A stretch of 64,000 nucleotides of DNA from RGIG2945 sp045540355 (GTDB lineage Bacteria; Bacillota; Clostridia; Oscillospirales; Acutalibacteraceae): contig JAZQHB010000040.1 in the NCBI GenBank assembly GCA_045540355.1, positions 133,918-197,917 of the forward strand. Reading direction: 5' to 3'. The first letter of the stretch is position 1, and the number at the start of each line of letters is the position of its first letter. Below the pieces are notes generated by a model. That model ran no database searches. It had not been told where the DNA came from and worked only from the letters and a program-made list of their open reading frames with translations. The position numbers were made by a program, and so were the translations under genes. Of this stretch, positions 41,861 to 50,702 are shown one piece after another.

Positions 41861-43159
41861 TTATATCTTTCTGTTATCTATAACTCTGACAGCCTTGCCT
41901 TCTGAACGAGGAAGCGAATGAGGCTCAACAAGTTTAACAACTGCGGAAACACCAAGTGTTGTCTGCATCGCTGCTTTGATTTTAGCCTCAGTTTCTTCGA
42001 TATGTCTTACTGAGTCTGAGAACAGCTCATCTGACATTTCGATACAAACCTTCATAATATCAAGGTTGTTTACTCTGTCAACTATAATCTGATAGTTAGG
42101 CTCCATACCGAGTGAAAGTATAACATGCTCAACCTGTGCGGGGAATACATTAACACCACGGATAATAAGCATATCATCGCTTCTGCCTCTAGGTTTGAGC
42201 ATCTTAACAAGTGTACGACCGCATGAACATTTCTCACGGCTGAGAGCTGTAATATCTCTTGTTCTGTAACGGATAAGCGGAAGAGCTTCTTTACCGATAC
42301 AAGTAAATACAAGTTCACCGAAAGTTCCGTCAGGAACAGGTTCAAGTGTGTCAGGATCAACAACTTCGGGATAGAAGTAGTCTTCGCAAATGTGCATACC
42401 GGTCTGCTCTTCACATTCGTAAGAAACTCCGGGACCTGCAATTTCAGAAAGACCGTAGATATCATAAGCCTTGATAGCAAGAACTTTTTCTATCTCTTTT
42501 CTCATGTTTTCTGACCAGGCTTCTGCTCCGAAGATGCCGGCTCTTACCGGTAAATCCTTGGGGTCAATCCCCATTTCTTTGATTGTTTCGCCTATAAACA
42601 TAGCATAAGACGGAGTACAGCAGATGATATCAGATTCAAAATCCTGCAAAATCTGCACCTGTCGTTTAGTGTTACCTGATGATACGGGGATTGCAGTTGC
42701 ACCTAATTTTTCTGCACCGTAGTGCAAACCTAAACCACCTGTAAAAAGACCGTAGCCATAAGAAATATGGATGTAGTCATCTTTTTTGCCGCCTGCTGCA
42801 ACAATAGCTCTCGCTGCACCGTCAGCCCAACGGTCAATATCGCCTTCTGTATAGCCAACAACTGTCTGCTTACCTGTTGTGCCTGATGATGCGTGGATTC
42901 TCTTGAGCTTATCTCTGCCAACTGCAAAAAGTCCGTAGGGATAGTTATCACGCAAATCCTGCTTTACTGTAAAGGGTAACTTTGTGATATCATCAATCGA
43001 CTTGATATCCTGCGGAAGTAAGCCGATTTCATCAAATTTCTTCTTATAAAAAGGAACATTATTATAGCAATTATATACCATTTTTATAAGTCGTGCAGAC
43101 TGGAGTGCGTGGAGATATTCTCTTGATGCGGTTTCTATCTCCGGTTGAAAATATTTCAT
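41861..43159 (-). CDS. paaK: Phenylacetate-CoA ligase, copy 1
   Basis: The 432-residue ANL-superfamily enzyme joins phenylacetate or another arylacetate to CoA with ATP, or runs in reverse to make ATP. It has the P-loop-like HASSGTTGKQTVVGYT (residues about 86-101), DIYGLSEIAGPG, the C-terminal hinge RGRSDDMLIIRGVNVFP and a C-terminal domain with a Lys in SEGKAVRV. The Zn-type Cys cluster KCSCGRT is present. The ATG follows AGGAGG. It is 12 nt after iorB. A second PaaK lies upstream of iorA with similar length and motifs. Confidence 0.92.
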   Translation of the reverse strand: MKYFQPEIETASREYLHALQSARLIKMVYNCYNNVPFYKKKFDEIGLLPQDIKSIDDITKLPFTVKQDLRDNYPYGLFAVGRDKLKRIHASSGTTGKQTVVGYTEGDIDRWADGAARAIVAAGGKKDDYIHISYGYGLFTGGLGLHYGAEKLGATAIPVSSGNTKRQVQILQDFESDIICCTPSYAMFIGETIKEMGIDPKDLPVRAGIFGAEAWSENMRKEIEKVLAIKAYDIYGLSEIAGPGVSYECEEQTGMHICEDYFYPEVVDPDTLEPVPDGTFGELVFTCIGKEALPLIRYRTRDITALSREKCSCGRTLVKMLKPRGRSDDMLIIRGVNVFPAQVEHVILSLGMEPNYQIIVDRVNNLDIMKVCIEMSDELFSDSVRHIEETEAKIKAAMQTTLGVSAVVKLVEPHSLPRSEGKAVRVIDNRKI

Positions 43160-43171
43160 CGTTATTCCTCC

Positions 43172-43744
43172 TTATATATTATAACCTAAGTCGAACGCCT
43201 TCTTATTCAATTCGAGGAACTTGGGGGGTACGGTTTTTTCAATAACCTTTATCCATTCATCTCTCGAAATTTCCATGTGTTTTGCCATAACGCCGATAAG
43301 TACAACATTTACTGCTTTTGACGAGCCTGCCTCAAGTGCAAGTGACAGTGCGTCAATCGCTGTAATATCAGCACCGGATTTTTTAAGTGCATCAATAACA
43401 CCTTCAGGATATTCTGCAGCACCTGTTACCACTGTCATAGGGTCGATTGTCTGAGTATTGACAATCATTTTACCGTCTTTTTTCATGTACTCAAGCCATC
43501 TTGCCGCTTCCAACTGCTCAAATGAAATCACGATATCAGCTTCGCCCTTTTCAATTATTGGAGAGTTAACCTTGTCACCGTATTTTACATAAGTAACTAC
43601 AGAACCGCCTCGTTGACTCATGCCGTGAACTTCGGAAACTTTAACATCATAACCGCCTGTTACGAGTGCAGCACCGAGTAATTTACTCGCCAAGAGTGTA
43701 CCCTGACCGCCGACACCAACTATCATAATACTCTTTGTATTCAT
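43172..43744 (-). CDS. iorB: Indolepyruvate ferredoxin oxidoreductase, beta subunit
   Basis: The 190-residue gamma-domain-type subunit has the GVGGQGTLLASKLLG motif and the EVHGMSQRGGSVVTYVK segment. With IorA it oxidatively decarboxylates aryl 2-oxo acids to arylacetyl-CoA with ferredoxin reduction. Its ATG overlaps the IorA stop as TAATG, and AGGAGG lies inside the end of iorA, so translation is coupled and 1:1 assembly is expected. Confidence 0.95.
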   Translation of the reverse strand: MNTKSIMIVGVGGQGTLLASKLLGAALVTGGYDVKVSEVHGMSQRGGSVVTYVKYGDKVNSPIIEKGEADIVISFEQLEAARWLEYMKKDGKMIVNTQTIDPMTVVTGAAEYPEGVIDALKKSGADITAIDALSLALEAGSSKAVNVVLIGVMAKHMEISRDEWIKVIEKTVPPKFLELNKKAFDLGYNI

Positions 43745-45477
43745 TAGTCATTACCTCCTATCGCACCGAATTTGCAAAGCTGTGAACATACATTGCAACC
43801 AACGCATTGAGTAAAATCAATTGCCGCTTTACCGTCTTTAATACTGATTGCAGGACAACCGATCTTCATACACATCTTGCAGGAGGTACATTTATCTTTG
43901 TCAATCTTCAAGGGCGGATTGTGCTTAACATGCTTGAGCAAAGCACAAGGTCTTCTTGAAATAATTACCGATGGCTCGTCGGCTGCCAATTCTTCCTTAA
44001 TCGCTTTCTGTGTTGCAGTTAAATCATAAGGGTCAACTACAACCACTCTGTTGATACCAACTGCCGCACAAAGCTTTTCAAGGCTTACTGCTGCGGTCGG
44101 GTCACCTTTGATTGTGTAACCTGTTGTAGGGTTCTGCTGATGTCCTGTCATACCAGTGATACTGTTATCAAGAATAATAACTGTTGAATTACTCTTGTTG
44201 TATGCGATATTGATGAGACCCGTAATACCTGAGTGAATAAATGTTGAGTCGCCGATAACTGCAACCGATTTATTCGCATTAGCTTCATCAGCCTTATTTC
44301 TGCCATGCAAAGCGGATACCGAAGCGCCCATACAGATGCAAGTATCAATCATGCCGAGGGGCTGTAATGCACCCAATGTGTAGCAACCGATATCACCGCT
44401 TACTGTTACTTTTTCTTTCTTGAGCGCATAGAATAATCCTCTGTGCGGGCAACCTGCACAAAGTACCGGAGGTCTGCCCGGAATTTCGATGTCAGTTGTA
44501 AGCGTTTCCGCCTTTTCACCAAGAACAACTTCTGCTATGTATTTCTGTGAATATTCACCCAGGAAAGTAAATGCTTCTTTACCGATTACATCGACACCGA
44601 TTTTTTTACAATGTGTTTCAATAATATCATCAAGTTCTTCGATTACATAAACCTTGTCAAACTTTGATGCAAATTCTTTGATTTTATTTATCGGAAGCGG
44701 ATATACGCAACCCAATTTAAGGTAAGACGCTTTGTTGCCGAGTGCTTCTTTAGCATACTGATAGCAAACACCTGCTGTGATTACGCCGATTTTACTACCT
44801 TCGTTCATTTCAACGGTATTGATTTCGCAGTCCTCTGCCCAGTTTGTCTGGTTAACAATTCTTTCTTCAACAAACTTATGACGACCTCTTGCCATTGCAG
44901 GCATCATAACATACTTCATCGGGTCCTTTTCATAAGTTTTATTAGGCACTTCAACTCTGTCGTTTAATTCAACAAGACTTCTTGAATGTGCAATTCTTGT
45001 TGTGAGTCTTAAAATAACCGGAGTATCAAATTTTTCAGAAAGCTCAAATGCTTTCTTTGTGAATTCAAGACATTCAGCTGAATCAGCAGGTTCTAACATC
45101 ATAATCTTTGATGCAATTGCATGGTGTCTTGAATCCTGTTCATTCTGTGAAGAATGCATACCGGGGTCGTCCGCTACAACTATAACAAGACCGCCGTTTA
45201 CGCCTGTATAAGATGCAGTATACAGCGGATCGGCTGCAACATTAAGTCCTACATGCTTCATACCGCAAAATGACCTTGCACCTGCAATAGCTGCACCTAA
45301 TGCCGCTTCCATAGCAACCTTTTCATTCGGTGCCCATTCACAATACATTTCATCATAAGTAGCCGCAAACTCGGTAACTTCAGTACTCGGCGTGCCCGGG
45401 TAGCTTGAAACTACAGTACAGCCCGCTTCGTAAAGACCTCTTGCAACCGCCTGATTACCTAAATACAAATCTTTCAT
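43744..45477 (-). CDS. iorA: Indolepyruvate ferredoxin oxidoreductase, alpha subunit
   Basis: The 577-residue subunit has a pyrimidine-binding domain with GTPSTEV, a TPP-binding half (about 345-510) with GDSTFIHSGITG and NSITGMTGHQ, and two C-terminal [4Fe-4S] clusters, CTSCKMCMKIGCP and CVGCNVCSQLC (about 525-570). The length is typical. It catalyses CoA-dependent oxidation of indolepyruvate, phenylpyruvate and 4-hydroxyphenylpyruvate, products of aromatic amino acid transamination. It lies between two PaaK genes in one operon. Confidence 0.95.
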   Translation of the reverse strand: MKDLYLGNQAVARGLYEAGCTVVSSYPGTPSTEVTEFAATYDEMYCEWAPNEKVAMEAALGAAIAGARSFCGMKHVGLNVAADPLYTASYTGVNGGLVIVVADDPGMHSSQNEQDSRHHAIASKIMMLEPADSAECLEFTKKAFELSEKFDTPVILRLTTRIAHSRSLVELNDRVEVPNKTYEKDPMKYVMMPAMARGRHKFVEERIVNQTNWAEDCEINTVEMNEGSKIGVITAGVCYQYAKEALGNKASYLKLGCVYPLPINKIKEFASKFDKVYVIEELDDIIETHCKKIGVDVIGKEAFTFLGEYSQKYIAEVVLGEKAETLTTDIEIPGRPPVLCAGCPHRGLFYALKKEKVTVSGDIGCYTLGALQPLGMIDTCICMGASVSALHGRNKADEANANKSVAVIGDSTFIHSGITGLINIAYNKSNSTVIILDNSITGMTGHQQNPTTGYTIKGDPTAAVSLEKLCAAVGINRVVVVDPYDLTATQKAIKEELAADEPSVIISRRPCALLKHVKHNPPLKIDKDKCTSCKMCMKIGCPAISIKDGKAAIDFTQCVGCNVCSQLCKFGAIGGND

Positions 45478-45494
45478 TTATCTTTCACCTTGCT

Positions 45495-46799
45495 TTATTT
45501 AGTCTCATTTCTCAAATCAACAACTCTCTTTGCCTTACCTACAAAACGCTCAAGAGATTTCGGTTCAACAATGCTTACTTTACATTGAATACCCAAAACT
45601 GTCTGCAAATTATGAGAAATATTCTTTTGTACTTTTTCAATTTCGGAGAACTGGTCAAGTATACTTTCATCACCAAGCTCAACTTTAACTTCAAGAGTAT
45701 CTGTAAATCCTTCGCGTCTCACGACAAGCTGATACTGACCACCGATTTTCTCATTGGCAACCAATACACTCTCAATCTGCGACGGGAAAACATTTACGCC
45801 TCTGATTTTAAGCATATCATCACTTCTGCCGAGAACTTTTTCCATGCGGACACCTGTTCTGCCACATTTGCATACATCATAATTAAGTCTTGTGATGTCT
45901 CGAGTTCTGTATCTCAAAAGCGGTATACCCTCTTTGCAGAGCGTTGTTACCAACAATTCACCTGCTTCGCCTTCGTCAAGAGGCTCAAGAGTTTCAGAGT
46001 CAACAATTTCAGGATAGAAATAATCCTCATTGAAATGAAGACCGCATCTTTCTTCACACTCACCTGAGACACCGGGACCGATAAGCTCACTCATGCCATA
46101 GTTATCGGTAACAAAGATACCCCATGCCTTTTCGATTTCACTTCTCATTTCAGGTGTGCAACCCTCTGAACCTAACAAACCGATTCTGAGGTTATAGTCG
46201 CTCATGGGATAATCAAGCTCTCTCGCTGTTTCTGCCATGTATAACGCATAAGACGGTGTTGCAACCAATGCGGTTGTCTTGAAGTCACGCATGAACATAA
46301 GAGCCTTTTCAGTATTGCCGCTTGAATTCGGAACAACGGTAGCACCGATTTTTTCAAGACCGTAGTGAAGACCTAAAGCACCTGTAAACATACCGTAACC
46401 AAATGAAATCTGTACGATATCTTCATTTGTAGCTCCGCCTGCGGTAACGATTCTCGCCATGCAGTCTGACCATAATTCAAGGTCATTCTTTGTGTAACCG
46501 ACAACTGTGGGTTTGCCCGTTGTGCCTGACGATGCATGGATTCTTACTATATTCTTCATAGGCTGTGCAAACAAACCGAAAGGATAGTTATCTCTCAAAT
46601 CTGCCTTTGTTGTAACAGGTATGTATTTGATATCAGACAAAGATTTGATTTTATCAGCAGTAACACCCGCTTCATCAAGTTTCTTAGTATAAAACGGAAC
46701 ATTCTTATAGCAATAATCTACCGTCCACTTCAATCTTTCAAGCTGTAACGCAGACATCTCTTTTCTGCTCATCGTTTCAATTTCTTTTTGAAAATACAT
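45495..46799 (-). CDS. paaK: Phenylacetate-CoA ligase, copy 2
   Basis: The 434-residue paralogue of the gene at 41861-43159 has HASSGTTGKPTVVGYT, NYGMSELIGPG, the Cys cluster KCGRTG and RSDDMLKIRGVNVFP. Both copies appear intact and differ across the protein, so they may take different arylacetates (for example phenyl- and indole-acetate) or different directions. ATG 46799 follows GGAG by 8 nt; the GTG at 46808 lies inside that site. It is 17 nt upstream of iorA and downstream of the symporter. Confidence 0.92.
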   Translation of the reverse strand: MYFQKEIETMSRKEMSALQLERLKWTVDYCYKNVPFYTKKLDEAGVTADKIKSLSDIKYIPVTTKADLRDNYPFGLFAQPMKNIVRIHASSGTTGKPTVVGYTKNDLELWSDCMARIVTAGGATNEDIVQISFGYGMFTGALGLHYGLEKIGATVVPNSSGNTEKALMFMRDFKTTALVATPSYALYMAETARELDYPMSDYNLRIGLLGSEGCTPEMRSEIEKAWGIFVTDNYGMSELIGPGVSGECEERCGLHFNEDYFYPEIVDSETLEPLDEGEAGELLVTTLCKEGIPLLRYRTRDITRLNYDVCKCGRTGVRMEKVLGRSDDMLKIRGVNVFPSQIESVLVANEKIGGQYQLVVRREGFTDTLEVKVELGDESILDQFSEIEKVQKNISHNLQTVLGIQCKVSIVEPKSLERFVGKAKRVVDLRNETK

Positions 46800-46818
46800 T
46801 TTATTCACTCCATCAAGT

Positions 46819-46850
46819 TTAGCTGAACCAAAATAATTCAGTTCAGCTAA
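46819..46850 (-). other. Intercistronic stem-loop between symporter and paaK
   Basis: A 10-bp perfect inverted repeat (46819-46828 with 46841-46850) with a 12-nt loop lies in the 65-nt gap. There is no U-run after it on the minus strand, so an RNA processing site or weak attenuator is more likely than a true terminator. Confidence 0.55.
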
Positions 46851-46864
46851 TTATTATATCACAT

Positions 46865-48412
46865 TTATTCTGTTTCTACAACACCGTTATAGAAAAATTC
46901 ATTACAATTTTTCTTCTGACCTTTATTTACAATGACCCCAACTACCAAACAAACAATTATTGAAGCAATCATTGCTATACAAGCAAACAAAGGACCTTTA
47001 CCCGCAAGCGTAATTGCCGCTTCATTGTTTGCATCGAATATCGTAAACATTTTTGCTGCGGCAGGAACAAGTGCAATAAAGAAACCTGTAAGCATACCTG
47101 CCCATGCACCAATCTTATTAAGTCCTTTCCAGAACAAAGAAATCATATAAGGCGCTAAGAATGAGCCTGAAATAATTCCCCATGAATAGCTCATCATATC
47201 AAGAATCGGCGTATTTTTACCAACTGTTACAAGGCAATAAGAAAGAACAATAAACAAAAGACAAAGTACCTTTGTGAGTGTCTTTGCACCCTTATCGCTC
47301 ATATCCTTTTTAAAGGTATCCTTGATAAAATCAAGTGAAAATGTAGAGCAAGCCGTCAAGGTTACAGAGCAAAGAGTTGATACGGACGCCGCAATCAAAA
47401 GAACTAAAACAACACCCATTAACACTTCAGGTAATTGCGAATCCTTCAACATATTAGGAACAATGTAATCCGTAAAGCTTTCCGCACTGAAACCCTTCAT
47501 TGTTTCAACATCATAAAATCTATGGCAAAGAGAACCTATGAAATATCCGCCGCCTGCAACAAGGAAACCGAAAAAGGTCGATATAACAATACCTCTTTTA
47601 GCCTGCTTGTCATCTTTGATACCAAAATATTTTTGTACCATCTGGGGCAATCCCCATGTTCCGAAGCTTGTCATCAACACGGTTGCCATAAGTGAAACCC
47701 ATTGATTTGCTTTAAGCTCAGGTAAGCCCTCTGCTGTTTTAAGGTATTCGCCGATTCCTTCTAAACCTCCGACTTTATCACATCTGATTACACAGAAAAT
47801 CAAAGTTGCTACACCAACCATCATGATTATTCCCTGGACAAAATCAGCTCTTGCCTGAACAAGATATCCCCCGAGAACCAGAAGAACAGCAGCCAAAACG
47901 GCAATAATAAGCATAAAGACGGTGTCATCTATCCCAAGAAGTACTTCCGAAATCGAACCAAGTCCCTTATATACAGATGCGGAATACGGAATCAGAAATA
48001 CAAATATAACTATACAGGAAAAAATCTTCATGCCTTTACTGTTGTATCTTACAGAGAGAAGTTGTGGCATTGTCTTTATCTTGAGACGGTGAGAAATATC
48101 TCTTGTGCGTCTCGCAAGAACTTTCCATGCAAGCCACGAACCAAAAAAAGCGTTACCTAATCCTGCAAGAATGCCCCAGAAACCATAACTGAAGCCGGTA
48201 CCACCTGCATAGCCTACGAACATTACTGCTGAAAAATATGCCGCACCGTAAGAAAGTGCAGACAACCAAGCACCGGCGTTTCTTCCACCGACTGTAATAT
48301 CAGCGACACTCTGCGGTTTTCTTCCCACAACAATTCCAATAGACACAAGAGCAATAACATACACTGCAATTGTAGCCCACATTATAGGATTGTTCAAAAG
48401 AATCTCCTTCAT
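46865..48412 (-). CDS. Sodium:solute symporter (SSS family)
   Basis: The 515-residue membrane protein has about 13 hydrophobic segments and the SSS hallmarks GGRNAGAWLSALSYGAAYFSA near the N-terminus, WLAWKVLARRTRDIS, the GGYLVQARADFVQG region and GTWGLPQMVQKYFGI. PutP/PanF-like members take up amino or organic acids with Na+. First-gene position before paaK-iorAB-paaK suggests an aromatic acid or aromatic 2-oxo acid as substrate; this is inference. The ATG follows GAGGTTGAG. A well-formed promoter and leader repeats lie upstream. Confidence 0.9.
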   Translation of the reverse strand: MKEILLNNPIMWATIAVYVIALVSIGIVVGRKPQSVADITVGGRNAGAWLSALSYGAAYFSAVMFVGYAGGTGFSYGFWGILAGLGNAFFGSWLAWKVLARRTRDISHRLKIKTMPQLLSVRYNSKGMKIFSCIVIFVFLIPYSASVYKGLGSISEVLLGIDDTVFMLIIAVLAAVLLVLGGYLVQARADFVQGIIMMVGVATLIFCVIRCDKVGGLEGIGEYLKTAEGLPELKANQWVSLMATVLMTSFGTWGLPQMVQKYFGIKDDKQAKRGIVISTFFGFLVAGGGYFIGSLCHRFYDVETMKGFSAESFTDYIVPNMLKDSQLPEVLMGVVLVLLIAASVSTLCSVTLTACSTFSLDFIKDTFKKDMSDKGAKTLTKVLCLLFIVLSYCLVTVGKNTPILDMMSYSWGIISGSFLAPYMISLFWKGLNKIGAWAGMLTGFFIALVPAAAKMFTIFDANNEAAITLAGKGPLFACIAMIASIIVCLVVGVIVNKGQKKNCNEFFYNGVVETE

Positions 48413-48423
48413 TTTCTCAACCT

Positions 48424-48504
48424 CACTTTATCGCTTTAAAGTTTTTGTGCTTTAAAGCTTTTAATCGCTAAAGTGATAATACACCTTTATAATTAAAAAG
48501 TCAA
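48424..48504 (-). promoter_or_regulatory. Promoter and leader repeats of the aryl-pyruvate operon
   Basis: On the minus strand TTGACT (48499-48504) and TATTAT (48476-48481) are 17 nt apart. The following 50 nt contain an outer inverted repeat CACTTTA/TAAAGTG (48424-48474), two CTTTAAAG palindromes (48434-48441 and 48450-48457) and a direct repeat around AGCGAT. They lie just downstream of the start site, where a repressor or leader RNA structure could act. Confidence 0.6.
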
Positions 48505-48553
48505 GAGAATTTTATAAAAATTATTACCTTTTTGTTAAAATTCAAAAAAAGAC

Positions 48554-48582
48554 TTGCATTTTATGGAAAATCGGTTTACAAT
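48554..48582 (+). promoter_or_regulatory. Sigma-A promoter for groESL
   Basis: TTGCAT (48554-48559) and TACAAT (48577-48582) are 17 nt apart, directly before the CIRCE element. Confidence 0.85.
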
Positions 48583-48587
48583 ATAAA

Positions 48588-48614
48588 TTAGCACTCGAAC
48601 ACCAAGAGTGCTAA
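48588..48614 (+). promoter_or_regulatory. CIRCE element (HrcA operator)
   Basis: A perfect TTAGCACTC-N9-GAGTGCTAA inverted repeat lies between the promoter and groES. It is the binding site of the heat-shock repressor HrcA, whose activity GroEL controls. Confidence 0.98.
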
Positions 48615-48645
48615 AATACGACAATTATTATTAGGAGGAATCTAT

Positions 48646-48930
48646 ATGACTATTAAACCCCTTGCAGACAGAGTTGTAGTTAAACTCGTCGAAATTGAAG
48701 AAACAACAAAGAGCGGAATTATCCTCGCTCCCACTGCACAGGAAAAACCTCAGATTGCTGAAGTTGTAGCAGTAGGTCCCGGCGGTATCGTTGACGGCAA
48801 AGAAGTTGAAATGTATGTTAAAGTCGGCGACAAGGTAATCACAAGCAAATATTCAGGCACTGAAGTTAAGCTTGATAAAGAAGAATATACTATCGTTCGT
48901 CAGAATGATATTCTTGCTGTTGTTGAATAA
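48646..48930 (+). CDS. groES: Co-chaperonin GroES
   Basis: The 94-residue protein caps the GroEL cavity as a heptamer. It has the opening IKPLADRVVVKLVEIEE, the mobile loop ETTKSGIILAPTAQEKP and the conserved VGDKVITSKYSGTEVK. The ATG lies 8 to 9 nt after AGGAGG, and groEL follows after 24 nt. Transcription is under HrcA control through the CIRCE element. Confidence 0.98.
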   Translation: MTIKPLADRVVVKLVEIEETTKSGIILAPTAQEKPQIAEVVAVGPGGIVDGKEVEMYVKVGDKVITSKYSGTEVKLDKEEYTIVRQNDILAVVE

Positions 48931-48954
48931 TTTTTATTTTAAGGAGATATAATT

Positions 48955-50598
48955 ATGGCTAAAAAAATTATTTACGGTGAAGATGCTCGTAAAGCTCTTC
49001 AGGCAGGTATTGATAAGCTTTCCAATACCGTTAAAATCACATTGGGACCCAAGGGCAGAAATGTTGTTCTTGATAAAAAATACGGTGCTCCCCTCATCAC
49101 AAATGACGGTGTCACCATTGCAAAAGAAATCGAGCTTGAAGACGCTTTTGAGAACATGGGTGCTCAGCTTGTAAAAGAAGTTGCTACAAAGACAAATGAT
49201 GTTGCAGGTGACGGAACTACTACCGCAACTCTCTTAGCTCAGGCACTTGTTCGTGAAGGCATGAAGAATGTTACTTCAGGTGCTAACCCGATGGTAATCA
49301 AGACAGGTATCCAGAAGGCTGTTAACACCGCTATTGATGCTGTTAAAGCTAATTCTAACCCCGTAACTTCTTCTAAAGATATCGCAAGGGTTGCTACTAT
49401 CTCTTCTGCAGATGCCAACATCGGTCAGATTATCGCTGATGCTATGGAAAAGGTAAGTGCTGACGGCGTTATCACAGTTGAAGAATCAAAAGTTGCTACA
49501 ACCGATTGTGATGTAGTTGAAGGTATGCAGTTTGACCGCGGCTACATCTCACCTTATATGGTAACCGATACCGATAAGATGGAAGCAGTCATTGACGATG
49601 CATTCATTCTTATTACAGATAAGAAGATTTCTAACATTCAGGAAATCCTTCCCCTTTTAGAACAAATTCTTCAGGCTGGCAAAAAACTCGTTGTTGTTGC
49701 TGAAGATGTTGAAGGTGAAGCTCTTTCAACAATCCTTGTTAACAAGCTTCGCGGCACATTTACATGTGTTTGCGTAAAGGCTCCCGGTTTCGGTGACAGA
49801 CGCAAAGAAATGCTTGTTGATATTGCAACTCTCACAGGCGGTGAGGTTATCACATCTGACCTCGGTCTTGAGCTTAAAGACACAACAATTGAACAGCTCG
49901 GCAGAGCTCGCCAGGTTAAAGTTTCAAAAGAAAACACAATCATCGTTGACGGTGCAGGCGACAAAGACGCTATCTCAGCTCGCGTTGCACAGATTAAAAC
50001 ACAGATTGAAAATACAACATCCGATTTTGACCGCGAAAAGCTTCAGGAACGCCTTGCAAAACTTGCCGGCGGCGTAGCTGTTATCCGTGTCGGTGCTGCT
50101 ACAGAAACAGAAATGAAAGAAAAGAAGCTTCGTATCGAAGACGCTCTTGCAGCTACTAAGGCAGCTGTTGAAGAAGGCTCGGTTGCAGGCGGTGGTGTTG
50201 CACTTATCAACGCTATCCCCGCAGTACAGAATCTCCTCGATACAACGGATGATGCAGATGAAAGAACAGGTATCAAAATTGTTCTTAAGGCACTCGAAGA
50301 ACCGGTTCGTCAGATTGCAGCAAACGCGGGTCTTGAAGGTTCTGTAATTGTTAACGCTATCATCGCATCAAATAAGACCGGTTACGGCTTTGACTTTGCA
50401 TCTGAAACTTATGTTGATATGTTTGAAGCAGGTATCCTTGACCCCACAAAGGTTACTCGTTCAGCATTACAGAATGCAGCTTCAGTTGCAAGCATGGTTC
50501 TCACAACCGAATCTCTCGTTACAGATATACCCGATCCCGCAGGTGATGCAGCTCAGGCAGCAGCTATGGCAGCAGCTCAGGGTGGCGGAATGTACTAA
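48955..50598 (+). CDS. groEL: Chaperonin GroEL
   Basis: The 547-residue subunit of the tetradecameric folding chamber has the ATP-binding LGPKGRNVVLDKKYG and NDGVTIAKEIELED segments, the VAGDGTTTATLLAQ motif with the ATPase Asp, and a C-terminal AAAQGGGMY tail. Length and sequence are canonical. AAGGAG precedes the ATG. Strong codon and motif conservation indicates a single functional copy, ended by a strong terminator. Confidence 0.99.
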   Translation: MAKKIIYGEDARKALQAGIDKLSNTVKITLGPKGRNVVLDKKYGAPLITNDGVTIAKEIELEDAFENMGAQLVKEVATKTNDVAGDGTTTATLLAQALVREGMKNVTSGANPMVIKTGIQKAVNTAIDAVKANSNPVTSSKDIARVATISSADANIGQIIADAMEKVSADGVITVEESKVATTDCDVVEGMQFDRGYISPYMVTDTDKMEAVIDDAFILITDKKISNIQEILPLLEQILQAGKKLVVVAEDVEGEALSTILVNKLRGTFTCVCVKAPGFGDRRKEMLVDIATLTGGEVITSDLGLELKDTTIEQLGRARQVKVSKENTIIVDGAGDKDAISARVAQIKTQIENTTSDFDREKLQERLAKLAGGVAVIRVGAATETEMKEKKLRIEDALAATKAAVEEGSVAGGGVALINAIPAVQNLLDTTDDADERTGIKIVLKALEEPVRQIAANAGLEGSVIVNAIIASNKTGYGFDFASETYVDMFEAGILDPTKVTRSALQNAASVASMVLTTESLVTDIPDPAGDAAQAAAMAAAQGGGMY

Positions 50599-50622
50599 TC
50601 AATCGGCAATCAAATATAACTT

Positions 50623-50659
50623 AACAAGCCTTGCAAAAGAATGCAAGGCTTGTTTTTTT
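50623..50659 (+). terminator. Intrinsic terminator after groEL
   Basis: A perfect 13-bp stem (50623-50635 with 50642-50654) with a 6-nt loop is followed by a T-run to 50659. Confidence 0.95.
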
Positions 50660-50665
50660 GCAAAA

Positions 50666-50694
50666 AAGCAGAGACACACAAAGTGCCTCTGCTT
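50666..50694 (-). terminator. Intrinsic terminator after the SGNH hydrolase gene
   Basis: A stem with one mismatch (50666-50677 with 50683-50694) and a 5-nt loop is followed by TTTTTT on the minus strand. It lies back to back with the groEL terminator. Confidence 0.85.
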
Positions 50695-50702
50695 ACATAA
50701 TC

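Noticed and set aside
45405..46067. 220-codon plus-strand frame across iorA and paaK
   Set aside because: It is antisense to two well-supported enzymes and has no supporting site or motif.
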